A DNA stretch of 64,000 nt from Pseudomonas sp. dw_612. GTDB lineage: Bacteria > Pseudomonadota > Gammaproteobacteria > Pseudomonadales > Pseudomonadaceae. Where the stretch lies: assembly GCF_018449725.1 (NCBI RefSeq), contig NZ_JAAVVC010000015.1, positions 124,001 through 188,000 of the forward strand, read 5' to 3'. The position numbers and the translations under genes were made by a program. Each line of letters begins with the position of its first letter. Position 1 is the first letter of the stretch. The notes beneath the pieces are model-generated. The model saw only the letters and a program-made list of their open reading frames with translations, was not told where the DNA came from and ran no database searches. Of this stretch, positions 7,609-49,200 are shown piece after piece.

Positions 7609-8760
7609 TCAGGCCCCTGCCACGGCCGGCGCCGGTTCACCGATGACGACCTTGTCGCCTTCAGCCAGGCCTTCCTTGATCTCGGCCTTGACGTTGTTGT
7701 TGATGCCGGTTTTCACATTACGCATCTGTGCCACGCCCTGGGCATCCAGCACTCGGACGGCGAAGCTGCCATCGCTGTTTTTGGAGCCCAGCGCCGCGAC
7801 CGGCACCATCAACACGTCCTTGGCCTTGTCCAGCACGATGCGCACTTGCGCGGTCATCGAAATACGCAGGCGATGATCCGGGTTTGGCACATCGAACAGT
7901 CCGTTGTAAAACACCGCCGTATTCTGCTTGGTCGCGCCGGAAGCCTGGGTTTCCAGGAAGTTTTGCGGCGCGGGCTCAGTGCCGCGCAGCTTGGCGTAGT
8001 AGCGTTTTTCCGACTCGCCGAGGATGGTGAAATACACTTCCTGGCCCGGGGTGATGTGAATCACGTCGGCCTCGGACACTTGAGCTTTTACGGTCATGGT
8101 GTCGAGGTCAGCCAGTTTCAGCAGCACCGGCGCCAGTTGCTGGGCGATCACGGTCTGGCCTTCCTGGGTCACGACGCCGACGACGTAACCATCGATGGGC
8201 GCGACGATGTGGGTGTAAGCCAGATTGACCCGCGCGGTTTCGATCTGGATCCGCGCGTCCTTGATCTGCGCATCGAGGGACACCAGGTTGGCGTTCTGCA
8301 CCTGGTAGTTGGACTCGGCGGTCTCGTATTCCTGTTTGGAAATGGCATCGTCCGGTTGCAGTTTTTTGTAGCGGTCGTAGGTGGCTTTGGCGTCCTTCAA
8401 TTGCGCGGCGGTCGCACGTTTTTTCGCCACCAGATTTTCTTCATTGACCTGGGACTGGCGCAGGGCGTTTTGCAGCACCACGGGATCGATTTCCGCCAGC
8501 CATTGGCCCTTGGTGACTTTGTCTCCCAGTTTGACCTTGAGCGATTTCAACTGCCCCGAAACCTGGGCACCGACATCAACCTGTTTGATGCCCTGCAGAA
8601 TCCCGGCCGCCAGCACCGCGTTCTCGATGTCGCCGCGTTCAACCGTGGCGGTCAGGTACTCCGGTGGTTTGCCGGGGGATTGAGCGCTGTAGAAGATCAG
8701 ACCAGCCACCACGACCAGTACGCTCACGATAGCGATTTTGCGAAACTTCGACTTTTCCAT
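7609..8760 (-). CDS. macA: MacA-type periplasmic adaptor
   Basis: A 383-residue membrane fusion protein that would stimulate MacB and link it to an outer-membrane channel. One N-terminal anchor (about residues 8-25, IAIVSVLVVVAGLIFY) is followed by a lipoyl half-motif (GQLKSLKVKLGDKVTKGQWL), a long coiled-coil hairpin (about 100-180), the second lipoyl half (IVAPIDGYVVGVVTQEGQTV), a beta-barrel and a membrane-proximal domain. The start at 8758-8760 is the only one that keeps the anchor at the N-terminus; the upstream Shine-Dalgarno is weak. It lies 167 nt downstream of the NRPS stop in the same direction. That gap contains only a weak 6-bp stem (8789-8794 with 8804-8809), so read-through from the NRPS is possible. 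Confidence 0.95.
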   Translation of the reverse strand: MEKSKFRKIAIVSVLVVVAGLIFYSAQSPGKPPEYLTATVERGDIENAVLAAGILQGIKQVDVGAQVSGQLKSLKVKLGDKVTKGQWLAEIDPVVLQNALRQSQVNEENLVAKKRATAAQLKDAKATYDRYKKLQPDDAISKQEYETAESNYQVQNANLVSLDAQIKDARIQIETARVNLAYTHIVAPIDGYVVGVVTQEGQTVIAQQLAPVLLKLADLDTMTVKAQVSEADVIHITPGQEVYFTILGESEKRYYAKLRGTEPAPQNFLETQASGATKQNTAVFYNGLFDVPNPDHRLRISMTAQVRIVLDKAKDVLMVPVAALGSKNSDGSFAVRVLDAQGVAQMRNVKTGINNNVKAEIKEGLAEGDKVVIGEPAPAVAGA

Positions 8761-8927
8761 AAATAACCACGAATGCGTTGATGTCAGGCCCGGCCAACCT
8801 GTAGCCGGGAGCCATTGATAAGAGCGTCGTGTTGCCTGGAACCGTCGCCGCTCATGGTTGGCAAAACCCGGTTCAGGGGTTCGCCGGCACTGCTGAGTGA
8901 CGACTGTTCTGCACGAGGGAGTGACGC

Positions 8928-39743
<30,816 letters not shown>

Positions 39744-39974
39744 CGAAGAACCTGCTTTTTGAATTCGGGGGTGGTTGACGATGAAAAATGTGCTTTTCAG
39801 ATACGGCGCGGCGCCTGAACGCGGGAATCGGCAGCGCTTCAGGGGCCGAGGGGCGGTGCATGGGTGAGGCGTTGGGTGAATTGTCACGTTGAAAAACGAT
39901 CGCAGACCGGGAGGTTTCTCTCGCCGCAATGACGCCCTTCACTGGTCGAAAAAATTAGAACATTCGGGGGGATA

Positions 39975-39998
39975 TGTCTGTCATGGGAAGCAGGGACA
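39975..39998 (-). promoter_or_regulatory. Candidate LuxR-type (syr-syp-like) box upstream of the nine-module NRPS
   Basis: A 24-bp element starting TGTCTG, with TGGGAA in the middle and ending CAGGGACA, 21/24 identical to the element at 3594-3617. An inner 20-bp reading (39979+2 to 39998) keeps TGTC and GACA at the outer ends with the spacing I recall for the syr-syp box. It starts about 231 nt upstream of the NRPS ATG, and its orientation towards the leftward gene is the same as in the other copy. Confidence 0.5.
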
Positions 39999-40041
39999 AG
40001 CCCAGAAGCGGATCCGTGCGGATTCGCAGGATCGGGGTGTA

Positions 40042-40065
40042 ATCCGATGGGCGAACCCATCGGAT
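40042..40065 (-). terminator. 10-bp perfect hairpin with UUCG loop after the four-module NRPS
   Basis: ATCCGATGGG and CCCATCGGAT pair perfectly around a loop that reads TTCG on the minus strand, an exceptionally stable tetraloop in RNA. It lies 17 nt past the stop at 40082. No U-tract follows (the next bases are TACACC), so it may be a weak terminator, a pause site or a 3'-end stabiliser rather than a classic intrinsic terminator. Confidence 0.5.
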
Positions 40066-40081
40066 GGATACGGCGCGTGAA

Positions 40082-43000
40082 TCAGATACGGCGTTTACGC
40101 GTAAGCGCGGGGATTTTCGTCAGGGGCACTTCGACCCGTTGCACCTGCCCCACGGCTGCCGCCACCAGTGCCAACGTCGGCTGACCAAACAGCACGCGGA
40201 CATCGGCCTCCATGTTGTCCTTGCGCATGCGTTCGATCAGGCTGACCGCCATCAGGGAATGCCCGCCCAGTTCAAAGAAATGGTCGTGACGGCCGACCCG
40301 TTCGACCTTCAGCAACTCGGCCCATAGCGCCGCCAGTTTCGTCTCGACGTCGCCTATCGGCGCTTCATAGTGACGGGTGGAAAAGGCGCTGCTGTCCGGT
40401 ATTGGCAAGGCCTTGCGGTCGAGTTTGCCGTTGGGGGTCAGGGGCAGCGCGTCGAGACGCACGTAAGCGGCGGGCACCATGTATTCCGGCAGCAGCGCTT
40501 GCAGGTGTGAACGCAGTGCGCCAGTGGCTGGGGTAATGTCCGCGTTGCTCGGTGTGTAATAGGCGACCAGGCGTTTTTCGCCGGGGACGTCTTCGCGGGC
40601 CAGGATCACGGTTTCCTTGATGTCCTCGTGTTGGGCGAGTTTGGCTTCGATTTCGCCGAGTTCGATGCGGAAGCCACGGATTTTGACCTGGTCGTCGTTG
40701 CGGCCGAGGTATTCGATGTTGCCGTCTTTCAGGTAGCGGCCGAGGTCGCCGGTTCGGTACATCCGGGCGTTTGTGCTGAATGGATCGTTAAGGAAACGTT
40801 CAGCAGTCAGGTCGTCGCGGTTCAAATAGCCCCGCGCCACGCCAGCGCCGCCGATGTAGATTTCGCCCGGCACGCCCAGTGGCATGGGTTGTTGATGTTC
40901 ATCCAGCAAATAGAACTGGGTGTTGGCCACGGGTTTACCGATATGGGCGGCGAAACCGTCCTCGCGGTCCATCGACACCCAGCTTGAGTAAGTGGTGGTT
41001 TCCGAAGGGCCGTAGAGGTTGCACAGGCGCTGCACGCTGGTGTGTTCGAACAGGTTTTCCACGAGGCTGCGTTTCAGCGCTTCACCGGCGACGTTCACCG
41101 TGTGCACGTTTTTGCTCAACCCGCCCGATTCCAACAACGCCTTAAGCGCTGACGGCACGGTGTTGATCAGGGTGATGTCGTGTTGTGGTTCCAACACGTT
41201 CTTCACGACATTAATGCTGCCGCCAGAGGTCAGCGGTGCGAAGCACTCATAAACGGCGAGGTCGAAGTTCAACGAGGTGGAGAACAAGGTTTTCGCCAGC
41301 GTGCTTTCATCAAATGAACGATGCGCCCAGGTCAGGAAGTTCACAGTGTTGCGGTGTTCAATCATCACGCCTTTCGGCAAACCGGTCGAACCCGAGGTGT
41401 AAATCACATACGCGAGATGCGCTGACGTCAGTCCGTCAATCACAGGATTGGAGGCGGATTCGTCCTGCCAAATGCCGCTATCCAGGTCGATGACTGGCAT
41501 CGGAGCTTCGGCCAACAAGCCCAGTATCGAAGCTTGCGCCAACACAACGGCCGGCGCGCTGTCCTGCAACATGTAGGCAATCCGATCCAGCGGATAAGCC
41601 GGATCGAGCGGCACATAACCCCCGCCCGCCTTCAAAATCGCCAGCAACCCAACGACCATCTCCGCCGAGCGCTCAACACAAATCGCCACCCGAGAATCAG
41701 GTCTCACACCCTGCCCGCGCAGGTAATGCGCCAACCGGTTAGCCTTTTGATTCAGCGCGCGATAGCTCAACTGTTCCAAACCATGAACCACGGCTACGGC
41801 ATCCGGCGTGCGCTCAACCTGCGCCTCAAACAACCCATGAACCGTCTGTTCCAGCGGATAAGCCGCCTCAGTCGCATTAAACCCGGCCAGCAACCGACGT
41901 TCGACATCATCCTGCAACGCAATCGAACTCACCGCCCGCCCCGCATCCGCCACCATAGCCCGCAGCATTCGCTCCAGATAACCGAGATAACGTTCCATCG
42001 TCGTTGAATCGAACAACGCCGTGGCAAACTCCAGCGAACCCTGAATCCGACCCTCGATTTCCCCCAAATCAAGGGACACATCGAACTTCGCCGTCCGCCC
42101 CGCAGCCCCCAGCCCTTCCAGCTTCAAGTCGCCCAGCGCAAGCTCGACGCTTTCGGTGTTCTGCCACGACAACATGGCCTGGAACACTGCGCTGTGGGAC
42201 AGGCTGCGCACCGGTTTGACCAGTTCGACCACTTGCTCGAACGGCAAATCCTGATGGGCCTGGGCACTCAAGGTCTGTGCCTTGACCCGTTGCAGCAACG
42301 CCTCAATGCTCGGCTGCCCCGACACATCCAGCGGCAAGGCCAGGGTGTTGACGAAGAAACCGATCAGCCCTTCGACTTCCGAGCGCAGACGGTTGGCCAC
42401 CGGCGTGCCGATCACCACTTTGTCCTGCCCCGACAGACGCCCGAGCACCGCCGCCCAACCGGCCAGCACCGTCATATACAGCGTGGTGCCGTGGCGCTGG
42501 CTCAGGGCTTTGAGGTCGGCGGTCAGGGAGGCATCGAACAGTACCGGCACAGCGGCGCCGGCATAGTTCTGTTGCGCGGGTCGCGGACGGTCCAGCGGCA
42601 GCATCAACACCGCCGGTGCATCCGCCAACGCCGTTTTCCAATAATCACCCTGGGTTTTCATGACTTCACCGCTCAACCAGCGGCGTTGCCACACGGCATA
42701 GTCGGCGTACTGTACGGGCAGCGGTGGCAGCGGATCGTCCAGCCCATGGCGGAACGCCTCATACAAGGCGACCAGTTCCCGGGTCAGCACGCCGATGGAC
42801 CAACCGTCCGAAACGATGTGGTGCATCGTCACCAGCAGCACATGTTCGCGCTCGCCCAGGCGGATCAACTGCCCGCGTATTAGTGGGCCGTGCTCAAGAT
42901 CAAAGGCTGCCGACGCCTCTTGGGTAGCGAGTGTGTTCAGTTGGTGCTCCGCCTCGGCATGCCCGGACAGATCAATCAACCGCAAGGCAAAACCGCAATC

Positions 43001-43264
43001 ACTGGCGGCGATTCGTTGTGTGGCGGGTTGCTCCGGGATTTGCGTGAAGCTTGTACGCAACGCCTCATGACGAGCGACGATCCGATCCAGCGCACGCTGC
43101 AGCGCGCCGCGATCAAGATCCCCGGTCAGGCGCAGGCCGGCCGGCAGATGATAGGCCGCACTGGCACCTTCGATCCGGGTCAGGAACAACAGGCGTTGTT
43201 GCGCGAACGACAGCGGCAACGGCTCATCGCGACTCACCGCGACGATCTCCGGCAAGGTGCTGTG
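40082..43264 (-). other. NRPS module v8: LCL - A(Ala) - T
   Basis: Boundaries are approximate. The LCL domain opens LSFAQQRLLFLTRIEG with HHIVSDGWS. The A code is DLYNNALTYK (Ala, "LEPQHD" type). The T domain (DHFFELGGHSLMAVSLIERM) is followed only by a short basic tail. The acceptor C domain in the nine-module NRPS is dual, so D-Ala is predicted. Confidence 0.75.
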
Positions 43265-46200
43265 TCCGGCACGGGACACGGCCTGGGCCAGTTCGCTCAA
43301 CTGCGCATGGCTGAACAGTTCACTCAGCGCCAGCTCCACACCCAGGCGCAAACGCACCTGGGAAATCAACCGCATCGCCAGCAACGAATGGCCGCCCAAT
43401 TCAAAGAAGCGGTCATGCCGACCGACCTGTTCCAAACCGAGCAAGTCTTGCCAGATCTGCGCCAGTTCCGATTCAACGCCTGGCAACGGCGTTTCATAAC
43501 CATAGGCGTTCAACGCCCCGGCATCCGGCGCCGGCAAGGCCTTGCGGTCGAGTTTGCCGTTGGGCGTCTGCGGCATGGCGTCGAGCAGCACATAAGCCAC
43601 GGGCACCATGTATTCGGGCAGTTGCGCGAGCATCAAGGCCCGCAGCACGTCCACCGACAGCGCTGATTGCGCCTTGTAATAGGCCACCAGGCGCTGCTCA
43701 CCGGGACGATCTTCGCGGACCACCACGACGGCCTCGCTCACACCTTGGCAGGCAGCAAGCACGACTTCGATTTCACCCAGCTCAATACGCAAGCCACGGA
43801 TTTTCACCTGACCATCATTTCGGCCCAAGTAGTCGATATTGCCGTCGGGCAAGTAGCGGGCGATGTCGCCGGTGCGGTACATCCGGCCGTTGCTGAATGG
43901 ATCGTCGAGAAAGCGTTCGGCCGTCAGATCGGGACGATTCATATACCCGCGCGCCACACCGGTGCCGCCGATATAGATCTCACCCGCAACGCCCGTCGGC
44001 ACCGGTTTGCCATGTTGATCAAGCAAATAGAACTGCGTGTTGGCGATGGGCCGGCCGATGCTGACCTGGCTGCCACCCACCTCCTGAACTTCTAGCGCCG
44101 AAGACCAAATCGTCGTTTCGGTCGGCCCGTACACATTGAACAACCGCTTGACCTGCCCTGCGACACGCCGGGCAAGGTCCGCCGGCAACGCTTCGCCGCC
44201 ACACAACACGGTCAGCGCGGCATCGCCCTGCCAACCCGATTCGAGCAGCATGCGCCAACTCGCCGGGGTGGCCTGGGCAATGGTCGCGCCGCTGCTGGCA
44301 ATCACCTCGGCCAACAAGCGACCATCACGCGCCTGATCACGGGACACCAAAACAATCCGCGCACCGCACATCAGCGGCAGGAACAGCTCCAGACCGGCAA
44401 TATCGAAGCCCAGGGTGGTCAGCGCCAAGACCCGATCGCTCGCGTCCACACCTACCGTGTCGGCCATCGCGCACAACAGGTTGACCACGCTGCGGTGCTC
44501 GACCATCACGCCTTTCGGCTTGCCGGTCGAACCCGAGGTGTAGATCACGTAAGCCAGGTCCGACGCCTGGGCTCCCGACATCGATGGATTGGCCGTGGAC
44601 AGTTCCTGCCACGCCTCGCTGTCTAGGTCAAACACCGGCATCGACGCTTCCGCCAGCAGATCATGGGTCGCGGCGTGCACCAGCAAGGCCACCGGGGCGC
44701 TGTCTTCCAACATGTAGGTCAGGCGATCCAACGGATAAGCTGGGTCCAGTGGCACATAAGCGGCGCCGGATTTCAAAATACCCAACAGCCCGACCAACAT
44801 GCCCAGGCCACGTTCGACGCAGATGGCCACGCGATCGTCCGAACGGACGCCAAGGGCCAGCAAATGATGCGCGACCTGATTCGCCCGGTCGTTCAGCTCG
44901 GCGTAGCTCAGCTGTTGATCGCCGAACTGAATAGCCACCGCGTCCGCAGACGCCTCGACCTGCGCCTGGAACAACTGCGCGAGCGTCTGGTCCTGCGGAT
45001 AAGCCACGTGCGTGGCGTTCCAGGTGTCGAGCAATTGCCGGCGTTCGGCCAGCGGCAGACTGTCGAGTTCATGCAGCGGCGTTTCTGGTGCCTGTTCCAG
45101 CGCAGCAACCAGGCTTTCGAGCGCCATTTGCATGTACCCGGCGACGCGTTGCGCATCGATCCCGGCCACCGCTTGCACCACCAGGTTGAACCCTTGGCCT
45201 TCATCATCCACCGCCAACGACAGCGGATAGTTGGTGCGTTCTTCGCCGCCCAGTGCTTGCATGCCCTGCCACGCAGAGATCATTCGCGCGGTGATCTCAA
45301 CGGCGCAATGTCGATAGTTGAGCATCGCACTGAACAACGGCGTCGGCGCCGCCACCCCACTGCAACGTTGGGCCAATGCCAGGGAAGCGTGTTCATGACC
45401 CAGCAGCCCGGTCAGACGCATATGCGTGGCTTTCACCGCCGCAGCCGCACCTTGCGCACCCAGGCTTACCCGCAACGGCAAGGTGTTGATGAACATCCCC
45501 AGCGCGCGGTCGGCCCCTTCGCCGCCCTGCATCCGCCCCAGCAGCACGGTGCCGAAAACCACTTCGTCGCGACCGCTGACCCGACCCAGGACCTGCGCCC
45601 AGGCCAGATGCACCACACTCGCCGCGCTAACGCCGAGCTGCCGCGCCTGACTGCGAAGACGCTGACTCAACTGCGTCTCCACCGCCACTTTCACTTCCTC
45701 GACCCCCGTGCCATCGCCCTGCACATTCAGCAGGCCAAACGGCAGCGTCGGCTCTTCGATATCGCTGAGCATTTCGCGGAAAAATGCTTCGTGCTCATCC
45801 TGACTGACGCCCAGACGCGCCTGGGCCACATAGTTGCGGTACGGCACCGCATTGCCCAATTGATGCGCGTGGCCAAGCAAATGCGCCTGCATTTCGTGTT
45901 CCAGGGTTTCCAGCGCCGTGTGGTCCAGCGCCATGTGATGGAACAACAGCGTCGCGACCCAGCGTTGGTTGGCCAGGTCCTCGGCGAACACCAGCCGCAA
46001 CATCGGCGCCTGACGCACATCGAGGCGGTAATGCCGGGCATCGAAGCGTTCATGCAATTGCGCGGCGACATCGCCAGCGCCCGGTTCAAACGGTTCGCAA
46101 ATCAGCTGTGCCTTGCGCCACACCACTTGCATCGGTTCGACCAGACCTTCCCAGACCATCGCGGTGCGCAGGATGTCGTGGCGGTCGATTACCTGTTGCA

Positions 46201-49200
46201 GCGCCTGGGCGAAATCATCCAGGCGTGCGCGGCTCTCAAACCCGAACTGCGTCTGCAGCACGTAGGGATCGCCTTTTTCCGCCGTGAGGTGGTGATAGAG
46301 AATGCCTTCCTGCAACGGCGCCAGCGGATAGATGTCCTGCACATTGGCGACGCCACCGGGCACGCTCGCAACGATGCGGTCGATGGCCGATTGGCTCAAT
46401 GTCGCCAGGGGCAGCAAATCCGGGGTGATGCGCGGGCAGCCTTCGACGATGGCGTTGGCCGGCACCACCACATCGGTGTGCCCGCCCACGGCAGCGGCCA
46501 GTGCCATCAGCGTTGGCTGGCCGAACAGGACGCGAACGTCCACCGCCAGATTGACCTGACGCATGCGCTCGATCAGGCGCATGGCCAACAGCGAATGACC
46601 GCCCAGTTCAAAGAAATTGTCGCGACGACCGACCTGCTCCACGTTCAGCAAATCCGCCCACAAAGCCGCCAGCGTCTGCTCGATTTCGCCTTGCGGCGCT
46701 TCGTAAGCCTGACTGGCGTAGGCGTCGGCTTGCGGCGCCGGCAGGGCCTTGCGATCAACTTTGCCATTCAGCGTCAGGGGAAAGACCGGCAGCATCACGA
46801 ATGCGCTCGGCACCATGTATTCAGAGAGCGCGGCGGACAATTGCTCGCGCAGCCCGGCCACCGTCAGCGTGATATCGGGTTGCGCCACCACGTAAGCCAC
46901 CAGGCGTTTTTCGCCGGGCTGCTCGGCGCGGACCAGCACCACCGCGTCCTTCACGCCTGCGCAGGCGACGAGTTTGGCCTCGATCTCGCCGAGTTCGATG
47001 CGGAAACCACGAATCTTCACCTGATCGTCATTGCGCCCCAGGCATTCGAGGTTTCCTTCGGGCAACCAGCGACCGAGATCGCCGGTGCGGTACAGCAGCG
47101 CTGCGGGTTCATCGCTGAACGGATCCGCGATAAACGCCTGGGCGGTCAGTTCCGGGCGGTTCAGGTAACCCTTCGCCACGCCGCGGCCACCAATGTAGAT
47201 TTCGCCGACCACGCCTAACGGTGCGAGCTGCTGGCGGGCGTCGAGCACGTAGATTTGCGTGTTGGAAATCGGCCCGCCGATGGGCACGATTTCGGCGTCC
47301 GGCGTCACGGTTTTCACTTCATAAGTGGTGGCGTAGGTGGTGGTTTCGGTCGGACCGTAGCAATGCACCAGCCGCAGCTTCGGCGCCAGGCTCAACAAGC
47401 GGCGGAAGGACGCCGCGTCGGCCCGTTCGCCGCCGCACAACAGGATGCGCAGGTTGCCAATGGCTTGCGGAATCAGTTGCACGTACTGGTTGAAAATCGC
47501 CGTGGTCACGAACAACACCGTCGCCCCGGACTCGGTCAACACCTGGGCAAAGCGTGACGGCTCCAGCAGGGTTTCGTGGTCGATCACAATGACCCGACCG
47601 CCATTGAGCAAGGCGCCCCACACGTCCATGGTGCTGGCGTCGAACGCCGGGTTGGAGGCGAAGGCGATTCGGTCTTGCGCGTTGAAATCGGCGTAACCGT
47701 TGTTGATCACCAGCCGATTGATCGCCCGGTGCGGGACCAACACGCCTTTGGGCTGACCGGTGGAACCGGAGGTGTACATGATGTAGGCGATGGTTTCGGC
47801 GGACTGCGCCAGTGCCGGGGCGTGGCTAGCCTGGTCGTTCAGACTCAGTGTATCCAGATCGATGCGCCGTGGACCTTCCGGTGCATCCTGATGACTGAAC
47901 GTCAGCAACACCGAGGCCTGGCTGTCTTCCAGCATGAAGCGTTGACGCTCCAGCGAAGCATTGCGATCCAGCGGCACATAAGCCGCCGCGCATTTCAACG
48001 CCGCCAGTTGGCTGGCGAGCAAATCGAGCGAGCGCGGCAGCAGAATCGCCACGCGATCGTCCGGTTGCACGCCCAAACCGATCAGATAATTGGCCAGACG
48101 GTTGGCGCGCAGATTCAGCGCTGCATAGGTCAACTGCTCAGCACCATGCACCGCCGCCACCGCGTCCGGTGTGTGCGCCACTTGCGCTTCAAACAGCGCG
48201 AGCACGGTGTTGTGCTGGGGATAGGCGCGGGTCGTGGCGTTGAAATCCACCCGCAGTTGGTGGCGCTCGGCGTCGGGCAGGATCTCCAGTTGATTCAGCG
48301 GTGTGAGCGGCGCCTGCTCCAGCGCCTGAACCAGCCCCTCGATGGCCGTGTGCATATAGGCGCAGATGCGCGCGGCACCGATGCCTTTGAGCACCAGCGC
48401 GCTTAACAGGAAACCTTCGCCCAGATCATCCACCGACAGGGTCAGCGGGTAGTTGGTGCGCTCTTCGGCACCCAGGTTTTGCATGCCTTGCCAGGCTGTA
48501 ATCGCTTCTGCCGACGCCGCGCCGCCCGCGCTGTGGCGGTAATTCAGCAGCGCACTGAACAGCGGCGCCGGTGACGCCACGCGACTGCAACGTTGCGCCA
48601 GTGCCAGCGAGGCATGCTCGTGACCGAGCAACGCGGTCAGCCGTCCGTGGGTGGCTTTGACCCCAGTGCGCACGCCCTGCTCGTCCAGGCTGACCCGCAG
48701 CGGCAAAGTGTTGATGAACATGCCCAGCGCCCGGTCCGCGCCATCGCCGCCCTGCATCCGGCCCATCAGCACGGTGCCGAACACCACGTCCTCACGCCCG
48801 GACAAACGTCCGATGACCTGTGCCCAGGCCAAATGGTGAAGGCTGGCGGCGCTCACGCCGATTTGCCGCGCCTGGGCCCGAAGGCGTCGGCTCAGCTCGG
48901 CGTTTACCTCAAGTTTGGCTTCCTCAATCCCGCTGCCATCACCCTGCACGTGCTGCAGGCCGAACGGCAGCGTCGGCTCGTCGATATCGCCGAGCATCTC
49001 GCGGAAGAAGGCTTCATGTTCGGCCTGGCTCACGCCCAATCGGGCCTGGGCCACGTAGTTGCGGTACGGCATCGCCGCCGTTAGCTGGCCTTCCTGACCC
49101 AGCAAATGCGCCTGCATTTCATGCTGCACCACTTCCAGCGCGGTGTGGTCGAGGGCGATGTGGTGGAACAACAGCATCGCGACCCAGCGCTGGTTAGCCG

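Larger units (their letters stand above)
39744..40081. promoter_or_regulatory. Intergenic region upstream of the nine-module NRPS
   Basis: This 338-nt gap between the four-module and nine-module NRPS genes is the only real break in the synthetase run. It contains a stable hairpin just after the upstream stop and a candidate LuxR-type box, both annotated separately. The leader after the box is about 230 nt. No coding gene is supported. The arrangement suggests that the terminal NRPS, macA and macB can be transcribed from their own promoter. Confidence 0.65.

Noticed and set aside
8789..8809. CCCGGC/GCCGGG stem between the nine-module NRPS and macA as a terminator
   Set aside because: Only six pairs with a nine-base loop and no U-tract; too weak to call.
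39744..39929. N-terminal extension of the nine-module NRPS to 39929
   Set aside because: The added residues are Pro/Arg/His-rich without a fold, no good ribosome site is present, and the docking domain begins at the internal ATG at 39743.
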